Of a DNA stretch of 64,000 nt, positions 34,696 to 43,813 are shown piece after piece. A program made the translations under genes and the position numbers. This DNA comes from Shinella kummerowiae (GTDB taxonomy: Bacteria > Pseudomonadota > Alphaproteobacteria > Rhizobiales > Rhizobiaceae), in NCBI RefSeq assembly GCF_009827055.1, contig NZ_WUMK01000005.1:124001-188000 (forward strand), written 5' to 3'. Numbering within the stretch: position 1 is the first letter of the stretch; each line of letters opens with the position of its first letter. The notes beneath the pieces were generated by a model. That model was not told the origin of the DNA. It searched no databases and was given only the letters and a program-made list of their open reading frames with translations.

Positions 34696-36510
34696 ATGAG
34701 AATCACCACAATCACCAATTGGGCCTATGGCATCACCGTTGTTTTGACCGCCCTTTCCGGCGCGTCGTTCATCATGTCGTCTCGCAGCGCCCTTCAGGAG
34801 CGCAGTGCCGTGGAGGAGCATCTCGTGCTCGACACGCTGGCCGAAGAGCTGGCGCTGGGCGCCGAGGTCATGAGCGATGAAGCGCGACTGTACGTCATGC
34901 GCGGTGAAGAACGCCATCTGCAGGCATTTCAAGCGGAAGAGGGGAAGGAGCGGCGGCGAGAGGAGGCCGCGACGAAGCTTGCCGCGCAGGCGCTTTTTCC
35001 GGCCGAGGTCGCGGCGCTGACGGAAATCGTCAGAGATGCGGAAGCGCTGGATAAAATCGAGGCGAGTGCCATCGAACGGTTCCAGCGCGGAGACAAGACC
35101 GCAGCGCAGGACATTCTCTTCGGTGCCGAGCACGAGCGGGTGCAAAACGCGCTTCTCCAGACGGTTGACCATTTTCGCGATCTGACCGCAACGCGGGCGG
35201 CATCTGAGCTTGAAGCGGCGCGCGCACGGAGCAACTGGTGGACCCGTGTCGCCGAGGTCATGCTTGCGGTGACAGGCGCACTGTTTGTCGCCGTGCTCTA
35301 TTTCGTCTTGAGGCGACGGGTGGCGATGCCCCTGCTTCGGATGGCGGGGGCCGTGAACAGGCTGGCCAAGCAGGACTATACCGTTGAAGTGCCGATCGAC
35401 CGCCGGGGAGACGAGATCGGAGAGATGAACGAGGCCATCGAGATATTCCGGACGAACCTGATCGAGCGCGAGAGGCTCGACGCCGAGCGGCGGACGGATC
35501 AGCACAGGAAAGATCTGATCCTGCAGATGATGCATCGCGTGCAGGCGTGCCAGAACCAGGAGGAAATGACCGACGTCGTCGTGCGTTTCGCCCCACAGAT
35601 ATTTCCTGGCCTAGCCGGCGGCTTGTACATTCTCAAAGAAGGCAACATGTCCCTGATGCGCGTCGGTGCATGGCTCGATCCCAAACAGTCGGCGGTGTAT
35701 TTTCCGGCTGCCGAATGCTGGGGGATGCGTCGGGGCCGGTCGCATCACAGCGGCGTCAATGGCGCCGATGTTCCCTGCCAGCACCTTGACCATCTCGAAG
35801 CGACCTTATGCGTTCCCCTGACGGCGCAGGGCGACATGATCGGGCTGCTCTATCTCGAAGAGCAGGGCGAAGAAATACTCGGATTGACGGGCCCGCGGCT
35901 CTATCTGGAGCTGATCGCCGAGAATGTTGGCCTGGCGATCGCCAATCTCCAACTGCGGGAAAAGCTGACCACGCTCGCCGTGCACGATCCGCTCACCGGC
36001 CTTTTCAACCGCCGTTTCCTGGACGAGCGGCTGCAGCAGCATGTCAGGGAAGAGAGCGGGCAACCGCTCGTCTGCCTGATGATCGACATAGACTACTTCA
36101 AGCGTTTCAACGACCAGTTCGGACACGATGCGGGAGATCTGGTCATGCGGTTTGTCGGGCAGACGCTTCGCGAAACCTGTTCCTCCGTCGGCAGCGCGTT
36201 TCGCTTCGGCGGAGAGGAATTCACCGTCCTCTTGCCCTCCCTCGACGAGGGGGACGGGGTCGCGCTTGCCGACACTTTGCGCGAGAAAATCAGCAGTGCC
36301 GCCCTCTCCCATGCCGGTCAGCTCCTCGGCGCCATTTCCGTGTCGGTGGGGGTGGCGGCCTTCCCGACGGGCGGTTCGGTCGAAACGCTGATAACGCGCG
36401 CCGATGCCGCATTACTTGAAGCCAAGGCGAAGGGGCGTGACCGGACGATCGCCGCAAGCGGGATCAAAAGCAGCCGAAATTCCGTTTCACCCTCGTCTCG
36501 CAAGCCGTGA
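34696..36510 (+). CDS. Membrane-bound diguanylate cyclase (HAMP-GAF-GGDEF)
   Basis: A 604-residue signalling protein making cyclic di-GMP. Transmembrane helices are at about 8-28 and 190-212, enclosing a periplasmic helical sensor of about 160 residues. HAMP follows (PLLRMAGAVNRLAKQDYTVEVP), then a GAF-type domain at about 275-415 and GGDEF from 430. The active site is GGEEF at 505-509, with DPLTGLFNRRFLDERL as domain start. The inhibitory RxxD site that normally sits nine residues before it is replaced (SSVG), so product inhibition at that site is unlikely. Confidence 0.9.
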   Translation: MRITTITNWAYGITVVLTALSGASFIMSSRSALQERSAVEEHLVLDTLAEELALGAEVMSDEARLYVMRGEERHLQAFQAEEGKERRREEAATKLAAQALFPAEVAALTEIVRDAEALDKIEASAIERFQRGDKTAAQDILFGAEHERVQNALLQTVDHFRDLTATRAASELEAARARSNWWTRVAEVMLAVTGALFVAVLYFVLRRRVAMPLLRMAGAVNRLAKQDYTVEVPIDRRGDEIGEMNEAIEIFRTNLIERERLDAERRTDQHRKDLILQMMHRVQACQNQEEMTDVVVRFAPQIFPGLAGGLYILKEGNMSLMRVGAWLDPKQSAVYFPAAECWGMRRGRSHHSGVNGADVPCQHLDHLEATLCVPLTAQGDMIGLLYLEEQGEEILGLTGPRLYLELIAENVGLAIANLQLREKLTTLAVHDPLTGLFNRRFLDERLQQHVREESGQPLVCLMIDIDYFKRFNDQFGHDAGDLVMRFVGQTLRETCSSVGSAFRFGGEEFTVLLPSLDEGDGVALADTLREKISSAALSHAGQLLGAISVSVGVAAFPTGGSVETLITRADAALLEAKAKGRDRTIAASGIKSSRNSVSPSSRKP

Positions 36511-36699
36511 CCGCAATCGGCCGACCGGTGAGATCGTAGCGCCTGCGGTGCGGGCCTGTGCCGGGCAACTTGCGGGGCAGGGCAGGTGAACGCCGTGATG
36601 TTTTCTGTGGCCGCGCGTTGGCTGATGACATTCGGCTCCTAATCGCCATATTTAAGGAGCTGGCATATTGGAAGCGGCATTGCAACGGGAGTGACATCG

Positions 36700-37410
36700 G
36701 TGAATGGACTGCAGAAAAGCACATTTCTTGGCTTCGTTGCGGCATTTCTGGTGATGGCCGTGAGCCTTCCTTTGCGTGATGCCAATGCCGCGGATTGCCG
36801 GGCCGACCCTGCGCCCGAAGTCGACTGGAGCGATTGCAACAAGAAGAACCTGATGCTGGGTGGAAATGACTTTTCCGGTGCGAATTTCCGGGATGCCGAC
36901 CTCAGCTATACCGACATGCGCAATACCAACCTGACGGCCGCCGATCTGGAAAAGGCGACCCTGATCCGGACCTGGTTCACGGATGCGCGTTTGGACAAGG
37001 CGAATTTCGAAAGGGTCGAAGCCTATCGCGTGGGCTTCCAGAATGTCTCTGCGCAGGGAACCTCGTTTGCATCCGCCGAGCTTCAGCGCGCCGCGTTCAA
37101 TGGTGCCGATCTGCGTTACGCAAGTTTCGAGAAGGCAGACGTCAGCCGTGCGACCTTCGCCGAGGCGATCCTTTCCGGCGCAAGCTTTGCCTATGCGAAC
37201 CTCTCGCGCGCCGATCTGAGCAAGGCGAGCGTGCAGGGAACGCTCGGCTTTGAAAGGGCGTTCATGCTTTTGACCCGAATCGAGGGGCTGGACCTGTCCG
37301 GCGCCAAGGGTCTCGACCAGTCGCAGATTGACATTGCCTGCGGCGACGCCGACACCAAGCTTCCGAAAGGCCTTACGACACCGGCATCCTGGCCCTGCCC
37401 GCGGGACTGA
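36700..37410 (+). CDS. Exported pentapeptide-repeat protein
   Basis: A 236-residue protein with a signal peptide (about 1-28, FLGFVAAFLVMAVSLPL then DANAADC) and then repeats of the A(D/N)LxX form (FSGANFRDADLSYTDMRNTN; LTAADLEKATL; ADLRYASFEKADV; YANLSRADLSKAS), expected to form a right-handed quadrilateral helix. The start is probably GTG at 36700 with GGGAG 8 bases upstream; GTG at 36691 is the alternative. Function unknown; such proteins act as scaffolds or inhibitors. Its C terminus has a pair of cysteines that may form a disulfide. Confidence 0.78.
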   Translation: MNGLQKSTFLGFVAAFLVMAVSLPLRDANAADCRADPAPEVDWSDCNKKNLMLGGNDFSGANFRDADLSYTDMRNTNLTAADLEKATLIRTWFTDARLDKANFERVEAYRVGFQNVSAQGTSFASAELQRAAFNGADLRYASFEKADVSRATFAEAILSGASFAYANLSRADLSKASVQGTLGFERAFMLLTRIEGLDLSGAKGLDQSQIDIACGDADTKLPKGLTTPASWPCPRD

Positions 37411-37420
37411 GCCGTGCGTG

Positions 37421-38701
37421 TCAGGCTTCCCGGACCCCGCACCAATCTGCGGCGAAGAGCGCGAGTGTTTTGGTGACGCGCCGCAAAGAGGCGAGGCTGA
37501 CGCGCTCGTCGATGCCGTGGATGTTTTCGGCAATGGGACCGTAGACCAGCGCGGGGATGTTGCCGTGCACCGAGAACACGGCAGCATCGAGATAGCAGGC
37601 CATGACATAGGCGCTCAGATCCTCGCCGGCATGGATGGCGGCATGGGCGGTGCGCAGGCTTGCCTCGGCCGGGGTGCCATCAGGAAGCTCGTAGCCGGCA
37701 TGCATCACGCCGACCCAGGTGAGCGTCACGTGCTGTCCGCTGGCAAAGGCCGGGTCTTCAACTTGCACGCGCTGCACGAAGGCCTCGAATTCGGCCGCGC
37801 GGACCTTCGGGCTCTCACCCGGATAGAAGCCGATCCGGCCTTCGGCTGTGCAGTCGCTGGGGATCGAGGCGATCCAGTCGCCGCCAGCAATGGTTCCGAT
37901 CGTCAGCGCGACGGGATTTGCAAGGTCCTTGAACCAGCGTTTTCCCTGCCGCTCGGCGATCCACTGCTTCTCCAGGGTTCTGAGATGGCCGATGAGGCGG
38001 ATCATCAGGTCGATGGCGCTCTGGCCGGATTCCGGCTCGCGCGGATGTGCCGGGCGACCCCTCGTTTCCAGCCTGAATTTCAGCACGCCGGCATTGGCGC
38101 GCACGAGCTGCTCATCGGTCGGCTCGGGGCTGACGATCACGTCAGCGGTAAAGCCGAGGGCAAAGGCCGTTGCCGCACCGTTGCCGGTGATTTCCTCTTC
38201 CACGACCGACTGCACCTGAACGTCGCCGCAGAGCGACAGGCCGGCAACGGCGATGGCGTCGAGCGCGAAGATCGAGGCGACGAGGCCAGCCTTCATGTCG
38301 CCGGCTCCACGGCCGTAAAGCCAGTCGCCGTCGCGAACGGGTTCAAAGGGTGGAGAGGTCCAGCGCTGGTGGCTTCCGGCCGGAACGATATCGACATGGG
38401 AATTGAAGGCGAGGGATCGTCCGCCGCCGCCCTCAGAGGACTTGCTGCCAACGACGTTCCAACTCGCGTCGTAATCCACGGTGGCCGGTGAAAAGGCCGG
38501 GTGCCGGCCGATTCTCGCGGCATCGGTGCGGAACCGACTGGTGGTGAAGCCGCGCTGTTTCAGCGCCATCTCGATGAAATCCTGTATCGCCACCTCCTCA
38601 TTGCGTAGGGACTTGAACCGCACCAGCCTTTCGAGGAAGCGGACCTGTTCGTCGAAATGCAGGTCGACGGCGTCGAGGATACGATCGTTGGCAGATGTCA
38701 T
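37421..38701 (-). CDS. M20 family ArgE/DapE-type deacylase
   Basis: Zinc-dependent amidohydrolase of 426 residues. The co-catalytic metal site is visible as FNSHVDIVPAG near 99 (His-x-Asp), GRGAGDMKAG near 130, EEEITGNGA near 169 (general base Glu and metal Glu), SPEPTDEQ, and a late His in GPIAENIHGIDE. It releases acyl groups from amino acids or diamines. It lies 73 bases downstream of doeD on the same strand, so it may be read with the ectoine genes and could help in removing acetyl from N-acetyl-diaminobutyrate, a role usually filled by DoeB. This link is inferred. Confidence 0.82.
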   Translation of the reverse strand: MTSANDRILDAVDLHFDEQVRFLERLVRFKSLRNEEVAIQDFIEMALKQRGFTTSRFRTDAARIGRHPAFSPATVDYDASWNVVGSKSSEGGGGRSLAFNSHVDIVPAGSHQRWTSPPFEPVRDGDWLYGRGAGDMKAGLVASIFALDAIAVAGLSLCGDVQVQSVVEEEITGNGAATAFALGFTADVIVSPEPTDEQLVRANAGVLKFRLETRGRPAHPREPESGQSAIDLMIRLIGHLRTLEKQWIAERQGKRWFKDLANPVALTIGTIAGGDWIASIPSDCTAEGRIGFYPGESPKVRAAEFEAFVQRVQVEDPAFASGQHVTLTWVGVMHAGYELPDGTPAEASLRTAHAAIHAGEDLSAYVMACYLDAAVFSVHGNIPALVYGPIAENIHGIDERVSLASLRRVTKTLALFAADWCGVREA

Positions 38702-38774
38702 GGCAATCTTGAGCTGGAGATTCGATGGAGGAGACGAGGCAGCCTAGCCGCTGCCCCGTCCATTTCAAGCGAGC

Positions 38775-40148
38775 TTAGCCGAGTACGGACTTTATGGCAT
38801 CCGCCGCAGCCTTCACGACAATATCCGCTTCTTCCCTGGTGAGGCACAGCGGCGGCGCGAAGCCGAGGATATCGCCCTGCGGCATGGCGCGGCCGATGAC
38901 GCCGCGTTCGAGAAGGGCGGCGGAAACCTGCGGGCCGATCTTTTTCGACGGATCGAAGAAAACACGGTCGTCTTTGTCCTCGACGAATTCGATGGCCGCC
39001 ATCAGGCCATCGCCCCGCACGTCGCCGACATGTTTGTGATCGCCGACGGCCTTTGCCAGCTCGCTGCGGAAGTAGGCACCGGTGGAACCGGCATTTTCGA
39101 CGAGGCCGAGTTCGTCGATGAGCTCCAGGTTGGCGACGCCGGCAGCGGCGCAGATCGGGTGGGAGGAATAGGTCCAGCCATGGCCGATAGCGCCGAGTTC
39201 ATCCGAGCCCTTGACCAGGACGTCCCACATCTTGTCCGAGACGATGGTGCCGGAGAGTGGTGCATAGGCCGAGGTGAGGCCCTTGGCGATGGTGATGAGG
39301 GCGGGCTTCATGCCGTAGTGGTCCGAGCCGAACATCGTGCCGAGGCGGCCGAAGCCGGTGACGACTTCGTCGGCGACGAGCAGGATGTCATACTTGTCGA
39401 GCACGGCCTGGATCTTCTGCCAATAACCCTTCGGCGGCGGCACGATGCCGCCGGTGCCGAGGATCGGCTCGCCGATGAAGGCCGCGACGGTGTCCGGACC
39501 TTCGGCGAGGATCATCTCCTCCAGCTTGTCGGCGCAATATTGCGAGAACTGCTCCTCGTCCATCGCGCGGTCCGGGCGGCGGAAGAAGTAGGGGGCTTCC
39601 GTGTGCAGGATCGGCGCACGCGGCAGGTCGAAGGCATTGTGGAAGAGGGCAAGGCCGGTCAGCGAGCCGGTCATGACGCCGGAGCCGTGATAGCCGCGCC
39701 AGCGCGAAATGATCTTCTTCTTCTCCGGCCGGCCGAGAATGTTGTTGTAGTACCAGATAAGCTTGATGTTGGTCTCGTTGGCATCAGAACCAGAGAGGCC
39801 GAAATAGACCCGGCTCATGCCCTCCGGCGCGCGGTCGATGATCATCTTGGACAGCGTGATCGAGGCTTCCGTGCCGTGGCCGACATAGGCGTGGTAATAG
39901 GCGAGGTTCTTCGCCTGCTCGGCGATCGCATCGGCGATTTTCTGGCGGCCGTAGCCGACGTTGACGCAGTAAAGGCCGGCAAAGGCATCGAGGCTGGTCT
40001 TGCCGCTGGTGTCGGTAATATAGACGCCTTCACCTCCGCCGATGACGCGCGTCGGCGTTTCGCCGCGCGCGTGCATGCCCATATGGGTAGAGGGATGAAA
40101 AAAATGGTCGCGGTCCCAGGCGGTGAGTTCGTTGCGTCTGTCGGACAT
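38775..40148 (-). CDS. doeD: Diaminobutyrate aminotransferase DoeD (class III PLP)
   Basis: A 457-residue class-III aminotransferase. In ectoine degradation it removes the 4-amino group of L-2,4-diaminobutyrate to give aspartate semialdehyde. Features: LDAFAGLYCVNVGYGRQKIA, GLSGSDANETNIKL near 118, Asp260-Glu in LLVADEVVTGFGRLG and PLP Lys289 (TIAKGLTSAYAPL). The ATG at 40148 is preferred because AAAGGAAAG is 5 bases upstream; 40163 is possible. It follows doeC by 34 bases. Similar enzymes act on beta-alanine or putrescine, so the call depends on the surrounding genes. Confidence 0.82.
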   Translation of the reverse strand: MSDRRNELTAWDRDHFFHPSTHMGMHARGETPTRVIGGGEGVYITDTSGKTSLDAFAGLYCVNVGYGRQKIADAIAEQAKNLAYYHAYVGHGTEASITLSKMIIDRAPEGMSRVYFGLSGSDANETNIKLIWYYNNILGRPEKKKIISRWRGYHGSGVMTGSLTGLALFHNAFDLPRAPILHTEAPYFFRRPDRAMDEEQFSQYCADKLEEMILAEGPDTVAAFIGEPILGTGGIVPPPKGYWQKIQAVLDKYDILLVADEVVTGFGRLGTMFGSDHYGMKPALITIAKGLTSAYAPLSGTIVSDKMWDVLVKGSDELGAIGHGWTYSSHPICAAAGVANLELIDELGLVENAGSTGAYFRSELAKAVGDHKHVGDVRGDGLMAAIEFVEDKDDRVFFDPSKKIGPQVSAALLERGVIGRAMPQGDILGFAPPLCLTREEADIVVKAAADAIKSVLG

Positions 40149-40182
40149 GGTCTTTCCTTTCATGTGTTTCTTGGCGCCGGGA

Positions 40183-41679
40183 TCAGGCCGCCGTGTCGAT
40201 GCAGAGATATTTGAGTTCGGTGAAAGCCTCCATGCCGTGGCGCGAGCCCTCGCGGCCGAGGCCGGATTGTTTCCAGCCGCCGAAGGGGATCGGCTCGCCC
40301 GTGATTTTTACACGGTTGACCGCCACCATGCCGTATTCCAGCGCCCGGGCAAGCCGCATCTGGCGGGCGCCGTTTTCGGTGACGACATAGGCAACGAGGC
40401 CATATTCGGTGTCGTTGGCGCGCTTGACAACCTCGGCCTCGCTGTCGAAGGCGGTGACGGCGGCGACCGGGCCGAAAGTTTCTTCCCGCATGATCAGCGT
40501 GTCGTCGGAGACGTCGGCCAGAAGTGTCGGCTCATAGAATAGCGGTCCGGCCTTGTGGCGTTTTCCGCCGGTCAGCACTATGGCGCCGTGTTTCAGCGCA
40601 TCGGCAACCTGTTCCTCCACCTTAGCAATCGCCCGCTCATGCATCAGCGGGCCGATCTCGACATCGGCTTCGAGCCCGTCACCGACCTTCAGGGCTTCGA
40701 TGCGGGCTTTGAAGGCCTGGGTGAAGGCTGCGAGTACGGGCCGTTCGACATAGATGCGGTTGGCGGCGAGGCAATCCTGGCCGGAGGTGGCGAACTTGGC
40801 ATTGATCGCGATATCGGCGGCCTTGTCGATATCGGCATCGGCGAAGACGATCAGCGGTGCATGGCCGCCGAGTTCCATCACCAGCCGCTTCATGGTCGGC
40901 GCGCACTGGCCGGCAATCAGCTTGCCGATTTCCGTGGAACCGGTGAAGCTGAGCGCCCGCACGCGGGCTTCAGCGTTCATGCGACCGACGATGGTTGCGG
41001 CATCCCCCGTCACCACGTTGAAGACACCGGCAGGAAGGCCGGCGCGCTCGCCAAGTTCGGCCAGTGCGAGCGCAGACAGGGGCGTCTCGCTGGACGGATG
41101 GGCCACCACCGTGCAGCCGGCGGCAAGGGCGGCTGCGGCCTTGCGGGTGATCATGGCGCAAGGGAAGTTCCACGGCGTGACGATGCCGACGACGCCGAGC
41201 GCTTCGCGGCGCACGATCATCTCTGCGCCGGGCAGGTGGCTGGTCACACTTTCGGCGTTGAGGCGTTTGCCTTCCTCGGCATACCACTCGATGAAAGAGG
41301 CCGCATAATCGATCTCGCCGCGGGATTCCGCGAGCGGCTTGCCCTGTTCGAGCGTCATCAGCAGCGCGAGGTCTTCGCGCGCCGCGAGGATCAGCCCGTG
41401 CCACTTCCGCAGGATGGTCGCGCGTTGCTGCGGCAGCAGATCCCGCCAGGCTGGAAAGGCTTTGGCGGCGGCGGAAACCGCATCCGTCGTCTGATCGGCA
41501 TCGAGGGACGCCACCCAGGCGAGCGGCGCGCCGGAGGCAGGGTCCGTCACGCCAAAACTGTGGCCGTCGCGGCCGGCCACCCAGCGGCCGCCGACATAGG
41601 CGAGTTCGCGCAACAGGTGAGGATCGGCGAGGCGGGCAAGCGCGTCGTGGAACGTCGTGCGGGCAAATACGGCAGTCAT
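40183..41679 (-). CDS. doeC: Aspartate-semialdehyde (succinate-semialdehyde-type) dehydrogenase DoeC
   Basis: A 498-residue NAD(P)-dependent aldehyde dehydrogenase oxidising aspartate semialdehyde to aspartate in ectoine degradation. Catalytic Cys303 (SGQDCLAANRIYV), Glu269 (MELGGHAP) and Asn171 (TPWNFPCAM) are present. The segment normally reading LKPSExTP, whose Lys contacts the cofactor ribose, is VAHPSSETP here, with His194 in place of Lys. The ATG at 41679 follows AGGAGG; the longer frame passes through the doeX-doeC gap. Confidence 0.85.
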   Translation of the reverse strand: MTAVFARTTFHDALARLADPHLLRELAYVGGRWVAGRDGHSFGVTDPASGAPLAWVASLDADQTTDAVSAAAKAFPAWRDLLPQQRATILRKWHGLILAAREDLALLMTLEQGKPLAESRGEIDYAASFIEWYAEEGKRLNAESVTSHLPGAEMIVRREALGVVGIVTPWNFPCAMITRKAAAALAAGCTVVAHPSSETPLSALALAELGERAGLPAGVFNVVTGDAATIVGRMNAEARVRALSFTGSTEIGKLIAGQCAPTMKRLVMELGGHAPLIVFADADIDKAADIAINAKFATSGQDCLAANRIYVERPVLAAFTQAFKARIEALKVGDGLEADVEIGPLMHERAIAKVEEQVADALKHGAIVLTGGKRHKAGPLFYEPTLLADVSDDTLIMREETFGPVAAVTAFDSEAEVVKRANDTEYGLVAYVVTENGARQMRLARALEYGMVAVNRVKITGEPIPFGGWKQSGLGREGSRHGMEAFTELKYLCIDTAA

Positions 41680-41727
41680 GGCGGCCTCCTCTGGCTGGTG
41701 AGAGGAGTCTGCCAGAGGCTGGACGGC

Positions 41728-41737
41728 AGATTGTCTA
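41728..41737. promoter_or_regulatory. Candidate DoeX site, left copy (AGATTGTCTA)
   Basis: One of two exact inverted copies of a 10-mer in the 128-base doeX-doeC gap; the partner TAGACAATCT is at 41785-41794, 57 bases centre to centre. Lrp/AsnC proteins often bind several spaced sites and wrap DNA. Confidence 0.5.
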
Positions 41738-41784
41738 TTGCCGGGGCGGGACGCAGAGACTTTGGCCAAATCCGCGACCGTCCG

Positions 41785-41794
41785 TAGACAATCT
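41785..41794. promoter_or_regulatory. Candidate DoeX site, right copy (TAGACAATCT)
   Basis: Inverted partner of 41728-41737. Its location 14 bases past the doeX stop and about 105 bases before doeC suggests a doeC promoter under DoeX control. Confidence 0.5.
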
Positions 41795-41807
41795 CTCTAC
41801 GAGAGCC

Positions 41808-42290
41808 CTAGTCGGAGGCGGGGAGCAGTGTCGCCAGCGGCAGCGCGGTTTCCTCCTTCACCGTCTTGGTGACGATGTAGGTGAAGTAACGATCGATGCC
41901 GAGTTCGCGGTCGAGCAGGCTGTCGACGAGGCGCTGGTAGGCGTCGATATCCGCCGCCATGATCTTCAGGATGTAATCGACACCGCCGCCGACGGACCAG
42001 CAGGCGACGATCTCCGGCGTCGTCGCCACCGCGCGCTCGAAACGGTCGAAATCCGCCTGGCGATGGTTGGCCAGCGTTACCTCCATCATGACGCTGGCGA
42101 CGGGCGCCACGCGGCGCACGGCGACCCGCGCATGATAGCCCGAGATGATGCCCGCCTTTTCCAGCTTGCGCAGGCGCAACCAGCAGGGGGTGGGGGAAAG
42201 GCCTGCTTTTTCCGCCAGCGCCAGTTTGGTGATGCGCCCGTTCTCCTGGATCGCCTCCAGGATGCGCAGGTCGATGGCGTCGAGTTTCAT
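41808..42290 (-). CDS. doeX: Lrp/AsnC-family regulator DoeX
   Basis: A 160-residue feast/famine regulator: AsnC-type helix-turn-helix at 1-60 (LDAIDLRILEAIQENGRIT; LALAEKAGLSPTPCWLRLRKLE) and RAM ligand domain at 70-150 (VEVTLANHRQADFDRFERAV-like region; GGVDYILKIMAADIDAYQRL). In ectoine loci the AsnC gene lies with the aminotransferase and semialdehyde dehydrogenase, exactly as here. It is divergent from enuR, with EnuR-box candidates in the shared 102-base region. Confidence 0.9.
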   Translation of the reverse strand: MKLDAIDLRILEAIQENGRITKLALAEKAGLSPTPCWLRLRKLEKAGIISGYHARVAVRRVAPVASVMMEVTLANHRQADFDRFERAVATTPEIVACWSVGGGVDYILKIMAADIDAYQRLVDSLLDRELGIDRYFTYIVTKTVKEETALPLATLLPASD

Positions 42291-42311
42291 GCGGGCGCCC
42301 TCCGGGCGGAG

Positions 42312-42321
42312 ATCATGTCAA
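42312..42321 (-). promoter_or_regulatory. Candidate EnuR box 1 (TTGACATGAT)
   Basis: Minus-strand copy of the decamer TTGWCATGAT, 22 bases before the doeX start. The same decamer occurs at 42390, 43814 and 43837. Confidence 0.6.
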
Positions 42322-42389
42322 AGCTGAGAAAAAGACAATGGAAAGGCATTTTGACGTTGTCAATTGAACTGAATTTGAGCACTGTCGAA

Positions 42390-42399
42390 ATCATGACAA
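42390..42399 (-). promoter_or_regulatory. Candidate EnuR box 2 (TTGTCATGAT) overlapping the enuR start
   Basis: Minus-strand copy of TTGWCATGAT that covers the enuR initiation codon (ATG 42393), as would suit autorepression. Confidence 0.55.
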
Positions 42400-43778
42400 G
42401 TTGGCGTCCCGATATATCCCAATTGCGCCGGCCGGCCTATCTCTCCCTTGCCGAGCAGATCGCCCGCGCCATTCAGGAAGGGCTGCTGCCGAACGGTACA
42501 CGCCTTCTGCCACACCGCAAGCTCGCCGACGACCTGAAACTCTCCGTCCAGACCGTCAGTCGTGCCTATGACGAGCTGATCCGTCGCGGCCTCATTTCCG
42601 GCGAGGTCGGCCGCGGCTCCTTCGTGCAGACCCGGCCGAAGGAGCCGGAGCCGCCCTATCTGCCGGAACGTCTTGGCGAACTAGTCGATCTGTCGATCCT
42701 GAAGCCCGTCTGCGAACAGCTCCATCTGGAGCGCATGCGTGAGGCCTTCGGCTGGCTTGCGGAAAACCTGCCGTCGAGTTCGGCGCTGTCCTTCCGGCCG
42801 AACATGGTGTTCCCACGACACCGCGCCGTCGCCGCCGAATGGCTTGCCCGCTGTGGTCTCGATATTTCACCGCTCAACATCAACCTCACCAATGGCGCGA
42901 CCTCGGGCATGACCGTTGCGTTGATGAGCGTGGCGCCACCCGGTGCGACCGTTGCGACGGAGGCGATCAGCCACCACACGCTGGTGCCGCTCTCCACCTA
43001 TCTCGGCCTGCATCTGGAAGGCCTGCCGATCGATCACGACGGCATGATCCCGGAGGCGCTGGACGATGCCTGCCGCAAAGGCGTGATCCGCGCAGTCTTC
43101 CTGCAGCCGTCCGTCATCAACCCCACGGCCACGCTGATGAGCGCGGAACGTCGCCAGACGCTGGCAGAGGTCGCGCGGCGTCACGATATCGCGATCATCG
43201 AAAACGACATTCTGGGGCCGCTGGTCGATGACCGGCCTCCGCCGCTTGCGGCCTATGCGCCGGAGCGCACGCTCTACATCACGAGTTTCACAAAGATCAC
43301 CGTGCCGGGCTTGCGCATCGGCTATCTCGCAGCCCCCGACCGTTATATCGCCGCCGTCGCCAATCGCCACCTCGTCTCGAGCTGGATGGCGACGCCGTCG
43401 ATTGCCGAGATCGCCACCCGCTGGGTCAGCGACGGTACGGCGATGGAATTGGTCAACTGGCAGCGTCGGGCGCTTGGCGCTCGTCATGCCATCGCCGAGG
43501 AGGCCTTTGTCGGCCTGCCCTATCACTCCCATCCGCAGAGCCTGCATGTCTGGCTGCCGCTGCCGGAGGGACACACCGAGGAAGGGTTCGTCTCCCAGGC
43601 CCGCTTGCGCGGCGTGGCGATTGCTCCCGGATCCTCCTTCCGCACCTGCGACCAGCACTGGCACCCGGCGGTGCGCATCTCGCTGGGCTCCACGACCGAG
43701 CAGGAACTTCGCACCGGCCTTGGCATTCTGGCATCACTGGCCAGCGGAAATCCGGAAGCCTTGCTGCTGGCGATTTGA
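42393..43778 (+). CDS. enuR: EnuR, MocR/PdxR-type ectoine regulator
   Basis: A 461-residue chimera: GntR winged helix at 1-75 (LSLAEQIARAIQEGLLPNG; QTVSRAYDELIRRGLIS) joined to a fold-type I aminotransferase domain that binds PLP but does not transaminate. Lys301 (SFTKITVPGLRIGYL) is the expected PLP lysine. EnuR proteins repress ectoine genes and are relieved by diaminobutyrate-type intermediates bound to PLP. The ATG at 42393 is used; upstream in-frame sequence is the divergent promoter. It lies 122 bases before ehuA and is divergent from doeX. Confidence 0.9.
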   Translation: MTSWRPDISQLRRPAYLSLAEQIARAIQEGLLPNGTRLLPHRKLADDLKLSVQTVSRAYDELIRRGLISGEVGRGSFVQTRPKEPEPPYLPERLGELVDLSILKPVCEQLHLERMREAFGWLAENLPSSSALSFRPNMVFPRHRAVAAEWLARCGLDISPLNINLTNGATSGMTVALMSVAPPGATVATEAISHHTLVPLSTYLGLHLEGLPIDHDGMIPEALDDACRKGVIRAVFLQPSVINPTATLMSAERRQTLAEVARRHDIAIIENDILGPLVDDRPPPLAAYAPERTLYITSFTKITVPGLRIGYLAAPDRYIAAVANRHLVSSWMATPSIAEIATRWVSDGTAMELVNWQRRALGARHAIAEEAFVGLPYHSHPQSLHVWLPLPEGHTEEGFVSQARLRGVAIAPGSSFRTCDQHWHPAVRISLGSTTEQELRTGLGILASLASGNPEALLLAI

Positions 43779-43813
43779 GGCAAATGCCTGCCGATTAGGC
43801 GCCGAAACAATGA

